From assembly GCA_037179385.1 (NCBI GenBank), contig CM074196.1:29285986-29349985 (forward strand): 64,000 bases of DNA, read 5' to 3'. The notes under the pieces were generated by a model that saw only the letters and a list, made by a program, of their open reading frames with translations, made no database searches and was not told the DNA's origin. Each line of letters opens with the position of its first letter. The stretch's first letter is position 1. A program made the translations under genes and the position numbers. Below, in pieces: positions 32,449 to 44,600 of this stretch. Origin of the DNA: Holothuria scabra. Its lineage: Eukaryota > Echinodermata > Holothuroidea > Aspidochirotida > Holothuriidae.

Positions 32449-33154
32449 AATGTGAAGATTTGACAAATCATACAGTACGTCTAATAACAGACAACGTATC
32501 AAGAATTTTTATCCAAGAATATACGACCGCTTTTGAAGCTGTCTAAAACAAGATCAACAAATCTATATCTTATAATTTTCTTTTGTTAATCTTGTTATAT
32601 ATCTTCTACGAAGAATTTTATTTGTTTTTGTAAATAGAAATATTTATTCATTGAAAAAATATGCTGTCAATTGCCTTCTTAGCCAATGCCTTTCGTTTTT
32701 GAAATTTACCTAAACGCACATCCAACTGCAATTTATTTGCAGGTACGTGTCAAGTGCAAGGCGATGTCGAACAATTTGCTTAGTACACGCCAAAACAAAT
32801 TGCATTTTTGAGTCTCCAACTCTCATGATAGCCGCTCTTCCTCTTTCCCCCACTTCAACATTGGTTGGGAAATCTGACCATTTCTCAGTATATAACAACA
32901 TTGAAACGGGAAAAAGGGGCTTGTTTCATTTAAACAGGAAAAGGGGCTTGTTTCATTTACTTTCGTAGGCGGTTGTGTAGCTCGCACAGTCATAAGTGTG
33001 ACCCCATGCAGAAACTCCAGATTTTGCAGTAGCTTGGCAGAATCAACTAAATGCATCTTTCTCTTTTTAAAAATGTGTATAGAACCGGGCACGTTGTAAC
33101 TAACAGACAACTTAAACCGGTCGTACAAAAACACAAACGCGTCATGCATGAAGA
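32449..33154. repeat. Kinase 3' flank with dispersed repeat at about 32815-32970
   Basis: The first ~250 bases are AT-rich and probably 3' UTR. At 32830-32968 a sequence (ccccacttcaacattggttg, then ccatttctcagtatataaca) resembles 49080-49175 (gctcacttcaatcttggtta, ccattcctgagaatcac). The word aaaaggggcttgtttcattt occurs twice, at about 32913 and 32938. Confidence 0.45.
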
Positions 33155-33455
33155 TTAAAGGGCCAAACCCCTCACCCCAAACTACAATTTTGGTACCCGG
33201 GTACCAAATTCTCAATTGGCTCAGCTCTTTGATTGACATCAGCTAATTCAAATAATGCAGAGTACCAAAACCTATATTACACAGCATTAACTGTACTGAG
33301 AGTGTTTTAAGTATATAAATTGAGTTTTTCTATACTCACCCTGAAGCAATAAACTTAGATTGTGTCTGGATGAGGATAAATTTCAGACAATTGTAGGAGG
33401 GGCTTCAGCAAGAAGTTGAGGAGAATTGGTACTGTTTGGGATGAGAGAACTTTAA
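33155..33455 (+). mobile_element. TTAA-type MITE, copy 3
   Basis: TTAA at both borders (33155-33158 and 33452-33455). The ends agggccaaacccctcacccc and gggatgagagaact are inverted repeats, with a few bases lost from the right end. A palindrome ggtacccgggtacc lies 20 bases inside the left end, as in copy 4. Confidence 0.85.
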
Positions 33456-34779
33456 AATTCCCCACCAAACCTAAAGCATATGAAATTATCTATGCAACGT
33501 TCTGCCATTTAAGAATAGGACACACAGTCTCCAAGCAGCCAAAATGTTCCTTTTCACAGACTATTCTTTGCGACTTTTAATGAAAACGCGAAAAATCGCA
33601 AAGTAAATATTTTTAAGCCCTCTGAAACAAAAGATATGAGGGCTCAACTATCCGTTTTGTGTGGCTTTCTATTGTGCATGTTGCATAGAACTATATGGTT
33701 TAGATGCTTTTGGGTTAAATATCATTCAATTCAGACTCTAGGTAAGAGTAGTCTAATAGTCATTGCTTAGTCCGCGAAATGGGAGTCGCTTCCATAGTCA
33801 CTATACTCGCACCTAAAGTTTAAAGGGCAGGAGCAGTCATCCCAAATTAAAGTAGTGTAGTAGACTGTCCAGTTTCATGACTGGCTGTTGGGAGTCACGT
33901 GACAATGTTTTTTTCTCTTCAAATGTGAAATGTACTAGAAATAACTGATTGGTTTACCTTGAATATGCAATAATTAAATCATAAAATGTTATGAAAGATA
34001 CTTTGAAGAGAAATAAGAAGAAAATTGTTCTATTTAGCTTTTTCTTCAAAATAAGTTTGGGGGGACTGCTCTTTACCTTTAACTTTATGGCGTGAACAAA
34101 CGCACATCCTGCTCAGATCTCAGGGTCGCCCTTCAAGGTCCCCATCCAACGGACGTGAAAGTAGTTCCGATCTTGGGCCGTCTTCCAAAGGTTGGGAGGA
34201 CGTACTTGCTAAGGCTGCACCACAGCTGAACCAAGCTACTTTGAATCCGAGCCGACGACTTCCTGAAACAAGAGGAACAGACAATAAGGAATTCGCTAAA
34301 TTGAACCGCTTAAATTAAGTTTATTCCCCCAAAATTTCCAAGTGGTTCCACCGGTTTTTGATCAAGGGGCTGTATTGTTCAAGGCATTTAGCGCACTAAA
34401 CCATCAAACAATCTTCACCTCCAAACAACAACACAATTCTACGTAAAACTAAAACTCCCGAACTTGCCACTGTCAAATGCAGTCCTCAACAACACAGTCC
34501 AATAATTCCTTGCCACATGGAATTGTGGGAAGCACACAAGAGTCACAATCAAAACTCAATATATAGGGTCGTCGATGGATCATTATGCTTCCTGATCTCA
34601 AAACATCAAACATAATGTATTTTTGTGCCATTCTCATGATTATGCATATTATATAGAATACAAAGTTTAAATGGTTTAGAGTTTAATATAATACAGTTTG
34701 AGGAAAAGAGAAGTCAATGCTTGCGGGCAGTAATCAAATGTCCTTCAATAAAACCCAGAATTGTAAAAGAAGCTTCCAT
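33456..34779. other. Intergenic between kinase and CIR1, nothing recognised
   Basis: No exon or repeat structure was noticed apart from short AT-rich runs. Confidence 0.4.
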
Positions 34780-35110
34780 AAAATTTTTACAAATGCAAAT
34801 ATATATCAATATATATAGCCTTCCCCAAAGTTCCCATTAAAAGGGGTTCGTTGATTTGATGCCGCTGTGTCCGTGAGGAAATCATTGTAAGAAAATACTT
34901 TTAAATAACTAGGCCTACAAACTAACAAAGGATTCCCTTCAGATAGAAATTTGTATACCTGGAGCATGTCTCCCCTAATCCTTCTCAGCTCCAAAGTGGT
35001 AAGCCCAAGCAGCTTAAGCCTTTTGGGATGAGGAAGATCCTAACCTCAGGTGTGAGTTGAGTAGCTCTCTTCTGAACTTGCTCTAAAAGTAATTTGTCCT
35101 TTCAAAGAGG
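34780..35110 (-). mobile_element. Fragment of the CR1/L2-like LINE family (3' part of ORF2)
   Basis: The reverse-strand translation near 34930-34994 ([20 protein letters not shown]) is nearly the same as the C-terminal part of the LINE at 38601-40034 ([20 protein letters not shown]). The nucleotide similarity continues to about 35110 (ctctaaaagtaatttgtcct). It is 5'-truncated and shifted in frame. Confidence 0.8.
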
Positions 35111-35609
35111 GGACCACAGACATGTTTTTGAAACGTTTTTATTTGCTATGTAAGCAGTAAGCGGGTCATTGATAATAGTAAAATAATTGTCATTGAATTC
35201 ACAGTGAATTTGTGAGTTCTGGAAGAGCGCCATTTTTAAAGACCGTTGCTTTGCAGGCTAGAATAGTATTTCCACTAACCTATTTATCTTCTTTCCTTTT
35301 TTTGATATTTTATAATTCTTATACTTGTATTGAGTTTAATGCATGTATAAATAATCAACATTTATAATTAAAAAGTGTACATAATTTTATTAGGAAGAGG
35401 AAAGTAGCTGAATTTGAAGTTGGAGGTACGATTATTAGTAAACTCAACTGAAATAAGTGGAAATAAAATAGCTACAACACAATATTTATCCTACGACTGA
35501 CGATTATCGGATAGATAGGAAGTACAACAACAAGAACAAGCTAATAAATAAGCTTAAATTTGTCCGTGTGTTCCTTGAATTTTGCCCAGGGAGACGTTAT
35601 TCATCGATC
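35111..35609 (+). promoter_or_regulatory. 5' flank of CIR1 (promoter region expected, no element named)
   Basis: This is the sequence directly upstream of the CIR1 start codon. I see no TATA box at a convincing distance and no CpG island by eye. The transcription start cannot be fixed from sequence. It is listed only because the promoter of the downstream gene should lie here. Confidence 0.3.
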
Positions 35610-38600
35610 ATGGGGAAGTCGTATGCGAACTTCATGTGCAAGAAGTTTTTTCATCCAGCATCTTATGATAATATAAAGAGGGTTGGTCGTTTTTCTCCGT
35701 TTCAACTTGTTACCAACTTGTAATTGTATTGTTGTAACGTTAGGCCTAATGTTGTTATGTAGCCTAACGTTAGGCCTATTGGTGGTAACGTGAGGCTAAC
35801 GTTAGGCCCAGTCAAACTCAAAGTAGGGTTGTCGCACGCACACAGAATTTTTCTCCAAAATTCTCGCGGAACTACTCACACCCAAACACGAAGTCGCTAA
35901 AACAGTGTGTTTAAAAACTGAATTTACGACACTCAAAATTGTCAAAATTTTGCCTGCACTGTAAAATTAGTACACTAAAGACATATTTCTACTATAATAT
36001 TTCACCAAATAAGCTTAAAAATAAAAAGAAGAAAAAATATGTTACAGTTTCTAACGATCTCTTTGAAGCATCGTTGCAACGGTGACAGTCAAAAGTGCGT
36101 TTTGGTCACACGTAAAATGCCACACACAGCCATCTTTGACTTGATCGTGCATTGGGGCTGAACCTTTGACCCCTACAACCCATATATCATTAGAAAGAAG
36201 AAAAGGAACTCTACATTTTAATGGAGGAAGCGATCGCCAAAAAATAATATTTCTTTACCATTTTTTGGCTTAAAACATTGGTGACATGGTTACAATGCGT
36301 TCCAGAAAAATCTGCAATTGCTTCCAGGTATCATTTTGTAGCGTTTTTTATGATCTTTCCATTTCCGAAGAAAAAAAATGAATTTTTGCTCAGCCCCGAT
36401 GCACGCTCGATTTAAATGAAACAGCCCAATGATCTCCGCCTACATCTTTTGTACTGAGCCGACATTGATATGTTTATGTATGAATCCATTGTTCAACTTA
36501 GCAACAAGGGATTTCCCGCCAATATGCTTACGTACAGTACTGCATTGTATATACCTGTACGTGCAATACCGAAGTACGGTTAGTAAATTACGTAGTTGTG
36601 TACGTGTGCGTAAGCACATGTACAGATTGCTATAGCATAGACTGTGTGTAAGCAGGCTATGTGCGACTTGTTAATGCATGTTACGTACACAGAACGCAAG
36701 CTATCATGACACGGACGCGTGATCACTGAGTGTCTTGCCTAGTAACGTTGCATATTCACGCCGGCACATCTGGTGTACGTAACACAGTGATGAATAATCA
36801 AAGCGTCTGAGTGAGCAGTTACGATGTTGTTTTTGACCAACTTCTGCAGGCAGATCGTAACACTGAAGCATACGGCGATTTGGAGAAATCGTAAGGATTA
36901 TGGAGACATAAAATCGGCTATATTTTGAAAAGTACTGGTCGGATTTTGATAAAATTTGGCATGGTTGCTTAGAAAAGGGTACCTAACAATGTAAATCAGT
37001 CAAATTCTTCAAGTTTGATATTTTTCGTGTAGTCGTATTTTTAGTGCGACAACCCTACTCAAAGTCCTAAGCCAACTAGTTAAAGTACAGTGCGTTATCA
37101 AAGCACTGACATAACCTAAGGTCTAGCTTGTTATTATGGCATTATCTCGAAATAGGCCCTGATATGGAATTTTCAGTGCAGACTAGCCCTTGAACAGGAC
37201 CCAGCATTACGTTCCTATGCTATACACTTCATTTCTGGGCCCTTGCCCGGTATACACAAAAGCACAGCTCATCTGCCTACTCACGCGTGAGTAGGCATCC
37301 CTCACGTCCCCAAAAAGATACCTTTTCTCACCAAACTTTCCAAAGATGATCTTTGTCATCACATTCACCTTCCACACAAGTCTGTTAACGAAATAAGACC
37401 TTTAAAAGGGAAATTTTGGCAGGATAATTCTGCGAGTAACGTTAAGCCTGTGCAGGGTAATTTTTCAGTTGAAGAAGTCAGTGTTTGTCATGTGATCTCA
37501 TATATATCTGGGAAACCTACGCAGTGACTGTACAATTTCTTAATGTACAGAGAGCTTACTATATGACGTACAAGTATTGACTAGCCGTGCTTACTAATTG
37601 TTCTTCGATAGCTTGTCGAGCGGAAGTCCTTCCCATCATGCAACACAGTAGCAGACGATCAAGCTGTCAAGATGTCGATGTTGCTGGGAAGGATGGCACC
37701 ACATTTTTCCTGCCTTTTGCTATGAATTCGCTGGTATTAAACATTCCAGAAGATATAAGTGGTATTTAAGAATGCTCAAAATCATTATGTTAACTCAAAT
37801 CTGTTCCATGAACCATACCATTGTAATTAGAGCTCAGTTTGTTGTTTTGGCTTAAAACGTCGTTACCTTTGTACATGTAGGCCAGTGACCGTAGTAAGCA
37901 GTGACTAGTGCAGACGACTTATTTTGTACATGGCTCTGCCAGATCCTGGAATCATTAGGAACTTTGTCTCATACAAATAATGGTTGGTTCAAACTTCAAA
38001 CAGGGTTCTAACATTAAGTTCCAACTCCTTTTTTTTTAAATCATTCAGTTATCAGCCATAACTCAGTATTTTCTTTAATTAATTAAAATACCCGTAAAAG
38101 ATAATTGTGGCTCGATATGTTATTGTTAGACCTTGTCAGACAATTATTTTGCATTGATCAGTGAATAAATAAGCATTTAAATTAGGTGTCCGAATTTAGA
38201 ACCTATTTGAACTTTAAACCAACCACCATACAAATCAATACTTCAAAATGATAACAGGGCCTATTTCGAAAGTATATATACTAAGTTATCATGAGTCGAT
38301 CACTATCATGAGTTGATCACTGCCTTCTAAACGCCATTCCAGCGAGTAGGTGCGATGTGATTGCGATGCTAGAATAACCTGCGATGCAAATTCTTCAAAC
38401 AACATCAAAACCAATTATTTGTCATCATGTTTTTGATTTTTAAAGCAAAAATGTTAGTCATGGCCAGATTTTCAAGTTTCAGCCAAAGTATAACATAACA
38501 GGTTGAAGGGCAAAGGAGGGCCAAGGCCCCATAAGATGCCCTGAAGTCCAAGCTCTAATCAAAAGTCAAACCACCAAAGCATGACAACAGCTCCAAACAA

Positions 38601-41600
38601 TCAGATTCTACCACAGCCATGGAAAAACCTGTCAATGTTAACCTTAATGCAGTGAACTGAGGAGGAGTTAACTACCCAATCTGGTAGACAATTCCACTCG
38701 TTGACAACTCTATAGGAGAAACTAAACTTCCTAATGTCAAGCCTTGCAAAAGGCTTTTCAAGCTTTTTACAATGCCCACGAACCCGAGAATTACTTTGAA
38801 CCCTTAAATAACTACAAGTCAGAAGGGGATTCCTTTCAAGAAGGAACTTGAAAACCTGGAGCATGTCTCCCCTAATCCTTCTCAGCTCCAAGGTGGTAAG
38901 CCCAAGATGTTTAAGCCTAGCATGATAAGGCAAATTTCTCACCTCAGGAATGATGCCAGTGGTTCTCCTCTGAACCTGCTCTAAAAGAAACTTGTCCTTT
39001 TCATAGAAGGGACTCCAAGCCTGAGCTGCATAGTCAAGATGGGGTCTTACCAACTGCTCATACAAATTAAGTACAATATCCTTACTAAAACTGATGAAAT
39101 TCCTCTTGATCAATCCAAGCACTCTATTAGCCTTTACAGCAGTGGCTGCACACTGCCTTGTTGACTTCAAATCCCCAGTAATTACAACACCCAGATCTTT
39201 CTCAGAGGTGACATTACTTAAAACACAACCATTCATGTTATAATCATAGCTAAACCTTTTGGGACCAAAATGAAGGACCTTACACTTATCTGCATTAAAA
39301 GACATTTGCCAGGTCTGAGACCAAGAAAATAACCTATCCAGATCTTTCTGCAGCAGTAAGGCATCATCCAAAATGCTAATCTTCCTAAAAAGCTTAGTAT
39401 CATCTGCGAACTTACTTATACAAGATGTAAGAGAACTATCAATATCATTGATGAAAATTAAGAAAAGAAGTGGGCCAAGGACAGAACCCTTCGGGACTCC
39501 ACTTGTGACTTCTTTCCAAGAGGAGAAGTTACCATTGACAGCAACTCTCTGAGATCTACCATGAAGCCACGAATTTATCCAATCAGCACAATTGCCCTGA
39601 ACCCCTAACTTATGCAGTTTAACCATTAGCCTACCTAATGGAACTTTATCAAAAGCCTTTGAAAAGTCAAGGTAAATGACATCAACGCCATACCCAGAAT
39701 CAAGAGATGAAGAGACATCTTCAAGAAAGCTCAGTAAGTTAGTAACACAAGATCTTCTTGGCAGGAAACCATGCTGTGACAGATTAAGTAACTCATTATC
39801 TAAAAGATAGTTAAGTAAACTATCCTTAATCAAAGATTCCATAACTTTGCACACAACACTGGTTAAACTGACAGGTCTGTAATTGCAAGGATTACTTCGA
39901 TCCCCCTTCTTAAAAATTGGAGTAACATTTGCTACTCGCCAGTCAGTAGGAACAAAACTTGAATCCAGACACTTCTGAAAGAGGAACTGACAAAACCTCA
40001 GAGCATTCACGTAAAATGGCTGGGTGGACCCCATCTGGCCCAGGGGCCTTACTAGCTTTCAAACTCTTTAACTTTTCACAAACTTGTTCCTCTGAGAAAA
40101 TGACATAAGTGATTGAAGAAGAGACATCAGAACCCTTACAAGTCCCCAACAAAGATGATTCCTCAGTAAAAACAGATACAAAATAGTCATTTAACAAATT
40201 AGCCATATCCTGATGGTCACTAACCAAAGTATTATCATCACCTTTGAGAGGCCCCACCCCTTCCTTAAGCTTCTGCTTAGACCTCACATAGGCATGAAAA
40301 GTTTTGGGGTTTATCTTAACCTCCTTGGCCAACTGCTTTTCAAACCTAGTTTTAGTTCCATTTACCAAATTTTTAACTAAGAATTCCTGCTTCTTGTAAG
40401 CTGCTAAGTTTTCTGGACTTTTACTGGCCCAATAGCGACGCCAACACTTACGTTTCTTCCTAGTTGCTCTAAGGACTTCTCTAGAAATCCAAATTGGCCT
40501 ATTTTTAACCGCAGCTTTCTTAAGTGGGATACACAACTTTGCTGTGTCAGAAACAACATCCTGGAAAACACTCCATGCCTCAGCAGGGCCCAAGTGAGAC
40601 AAACGGGCCGACCAATATATGGTTAAAAGCTCCTTAGCACGAGTAAAGTTAGCCTTGCTGAAATCTAGAATTCTTTTGTCACTACTAGCATGATTGCTGA
40701 AACAATGTAACTCAAAACAAATAAGGTCATGGTCACTGGACCCTATCTTACCACCATTAGCTACATTTCTAACCATGTTCTCATCTGTACTAAACACCAA
40801 ATCAAGGCAATCATCCTCACGAGTGGGAAACAGAACATGCTGGGCAAAGAAACCATCAGTCACAACCTCAAGAAAATCCCTCCCATGTAACCCACTAGTA
40901 CAGGAATGCCAATCAATATCTGGAAAGTTAAAATCCCCAAACACAACAGCCTTTTTGGAAGAAATTTTCCTAAAAATTTGGAACAAACTCTGATTATTCT
41001 CAACGCATGAATTTGGTGAACGGTAAACAATACTGACAAGCAAGGGGGTGCCATAATCATTGCTACAGCTAAGTTCACACCACAAGCAGTTAGAGAACCC
41101 ACAGGAAAACTTGGTTGTGACTTCAACACAATTTAAACTATCCTTGACAAACAATAAAACCCCTCCACCCCTACTGCCGACAGTATCAATCCTATCTTGC
41201 CTGAAAATTTTGTACCCGGGAACCTGAATTTCAGAGTCGCCTACCTCACTATGGAGCCATGATTCGGTAACTCCAACAATGTCTGGATTGTCAATGGAAA
41301 TCTCTGCAAGAAATTCATCGAACTTGTTAAGAATGCTCCGTACATTACCAAACACAACTTTGATCCCAGAAACTGCCATGTCAGTTGAGATATGGTTAAA
41401 ACCTCTGTGAGCTTGAATAGGACCCTCAACACAACCAACATCAGGGATACTCCTAACACCATAATCCCTCGCCCCTGAAACTAGTTTGACAACTGGGATT
41501 CCACAGCCCTAGTAACCATCCTTGCCAATTCATTGGCCCCAACGCCTGACAAATGCAGCCCATCTCTAGCGAATAGATCCCATCTATTATGAAATTTGTC

Positions 41601-44600
41601 CCATGTATCAACAAATTTGAAACCCCCCGAGAACACCCGTTTTGCAACCACTTGTTCAAACTTGCAATTTTACCCGAAGAAACCTTTCTGTCAAACCTTG
41701 GGAGAATACCACAAATAACCCCCTTACTGCATGTGGACTTAAGTTTACTAATCAGTTCCTTAAATTTTGACCTGAGTAAAAATTGACTATCCCTACAGAG
41801 ATTGTTGGTACCAACCTGAACCGCAACGACTCCTGTTCCCCACAATTTGATTGACCCTAGCTGAAATATCCTCAATTTGAGCACCTGGTAAGCAAACTCT
41901 AACCCTTTTACCTTTGTCTTTCTTACAAAACTCCCTGTCAGAATACCTTATAATGGAATCCCCAATCAACAAAGTCTTCCCCCGAACTTTTTCTCCCTCC
42001 CACAGACCACTACCAGTACCAGAATTTGGTTCCTCCTTACCGACGTCAACCTCCTCCACTGACAACCCAGAATAAGAATTTGAAAGCTTGACACTATTTC
42101 CCAAAACTTCTTTTGCAGACCCTTCTGAACCAGAAATTTGCAAGAATCAGTAAAAATGATGATGAGAATGTCTTTTATGAAGTTTAAAGTATGAATTCTG
42201 ATAGAAGAGAGATTGTTTTGTTTCATTGTGTCAAAATCTGGCCCTAAATGTAGTAATTTGTAGGATTTTATTTGATTGTAATATGAAGTGATGGACTCAT
42301 GATTACTTCATAAGCATTGCCGCTTGCACTCCCTCCTACATTTCAAGATTCATTTTCTAAAGGTTACTCCGGTCAAACAACACCAAAATATAGCACAAAG
42401 AAGAAGACGTATTACAAAATGTTACTGTCAAGTTTTATCGATTTTGGTAGATGTTTTCATATTTTTCTGGTAACGAACTTTATTAGGTGATCGACTCATG
42501 ATAAGCCCAGTATATATAGCTTCTTGACTTATGGACTGCCACCGTTTTGCTATATGACAAGCTAAATATTCTGCTTAGGTACTTTCACCGTTGTTCTATA
42601 TGACAAGCTAAATATTGTGACAAGGTAAAGACGGCTTGGGTCTTGATTTTAGCGAGGAGAATGAGGGGTAGCCCAGGTACTTATTAGCATAGTACAGTCA
42701 ACAGTGAGAATGTAGTAATGGGGGGTGGCCCGGAATTAGCACCAGACTCGGGATGAAACAGGAAAAAGTACCCAAAGAGAGTTTGTAGTTTCACGGAAGG
42801 TATATTATTGTCTCTCTTCAGTCTTTTGGCTATCAGCCTTCAAATTCTTCAGTCTCCTTTGTGATAACTATAACAGAAATATCAAAACATGTAGAATACA
42901 AAAATATTGACACGATTTACATATACAAGGAAAAAATACATACTAAACTATACATGTAGACGTACAAAATACTGTCAGACCTGTAAAGAAAAGGAAAGCA
43001 AAACATATCGTATAGTATTGCAGTATTGCCCCTACGTCCCATACAAAATTACAAATATACATACCTTCCTAGATCTCCATGGGCCTTTCTCCGTAAATTC
43101 AGATAGTTTTATATGCCAGATCTCAGTCCATTGCTTCTATAAGTGATGTTTGTAGAGGTGCAGGGCTCGATTTTCATGGTTGTCCAATTGCCTGGGACAA
43201 CTAAAATTTCATACGGACAACCAAAAGTTAAAGATTGGTTGTCCGATGGACAACCATTTTTCTCTTAGATTGAAAAAGTATAAAGCTGGCTGATAAACTC
43301 TTTCAACTTTTTTCATCTACCATGTTTCAGACTTGAAGTGTCTCCGAAACATGCCTGCTTTTTATTCTTCAAGACCAATAAAACATGAACACGATTACTG
43401 TTTTGTAATTGTGTGCAAAATGTTTTGGACAACCAAATTTCATTGTGGACAACCAAAACTAGTGAAATAGTTGCCCGAAGGACAACCAGATATTTTTCTG
43501 AAAATCAAGGCCTGAGGAGTGTGCGAGGAGACGCCCTAGCTATAACCTTTTGTAGTAAGCTTCACTAATACTATAGCATGCATGCAAACAATGCCGAACT
43601 ATAGACTGGTATGTCAGGTTTGGGAGCTAATCTCTAAGTACTAAGAATTTGTCAGGAATTAAATCCTACAGTAGGTGTGACTGATACAAATGTTGCTTGG
43701 AAAGACATTGGCATGGCAGTAACGAGTGTCTCACTGAATAGTGAAAGACACTGATGAAGTTTGAAACTTAAAGGAAAAGTAGATGAAATCTTCATTTGAC
43801 ACTAGTACCATTAATATCAAATTCCATTGCTTTTTGCCCCCTCATAAAATTGCTGCAATTGAATGAAGTAATACTGAAATGTAACTAAAAAACCATTTGA
43901 TAAATGCCGTTTGTCTGTAAACATTACAATATTGCTCAAATTACTTTTGTAAGCTACACTACAATTCTGATTGCTTTTGTGGGACTTTCCATTGTGGAAT
44001 TGCAGTGAGGCCTGTGCAGGTTGTGCAATTGAGTGTCTGCCCCGCATTTAAGGGAACCTTATCAGACACTCATTTGCAGGGAGGGGGTAGGGTGTAGGGC
44101 AACTAAATGTTTTAATAACTAGTGGAACTGGGGGGCAGGGATTTTCAAAGCAATACACATATATGTCAATGCATGATGTTTTTATGGGATATTCAAGTTT
44201 ATACAGTAGAGAGTCTGAAGTCACTAAAATGTGTTTAAGACTACAGTAAATAGAAGATGCAGCTTTGATAGCATCTCTTTCAAAACAAGCCCTGATTAGT
44301 GTCTCATGCTCTCCTTTTTGTGCTGATCTCAAATTGTCTCAATTTTCAGCTTCCTAACATAGTTTTTAATGATGCCCAGTTCATTTAAATTTCTGTGTTT
44401 TTCATATAACATTTGAATACCATTTATATACATTGCCTTTAAGGGCTAAACCTCTCACCCCAAACTCCAATTTTGGTACCCGGGTACCAAAATTCTCAAT
44501 TGGCTCATCTCTTTCATTAACAGCTAATTCAAACAATGCAGAGTGCCAAAGCTTATATTACACAGCATGAATGGTACTGAGAGTGTTTTGATATATAAAT

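Larger units (their letters stand above)
38601..42143 (-). mobile_element. CR1/L2-like LINE, antisense in CIR1 intron 1
   Basis: A reverse-strand non-LTR element with ORF1 (SGNH hydrolase) and ORF2 (endonuclease plus reverse transcriptase), each broken by a frameshift. No flanking duplication was found, as is usual for the CR1/L2 group, so borders are those of the recognisable coding parts and the true element is somewhat longer. A fragment of the same family lies at 34780-35110. Confidence 0.85.

Noticed and set aside
37587..37769. 60-codon open frame in CIR1 intron 1
   Set aside because: CIR1 exon 1 splices in phase straight to exon 2 and the family has no extra segment there.
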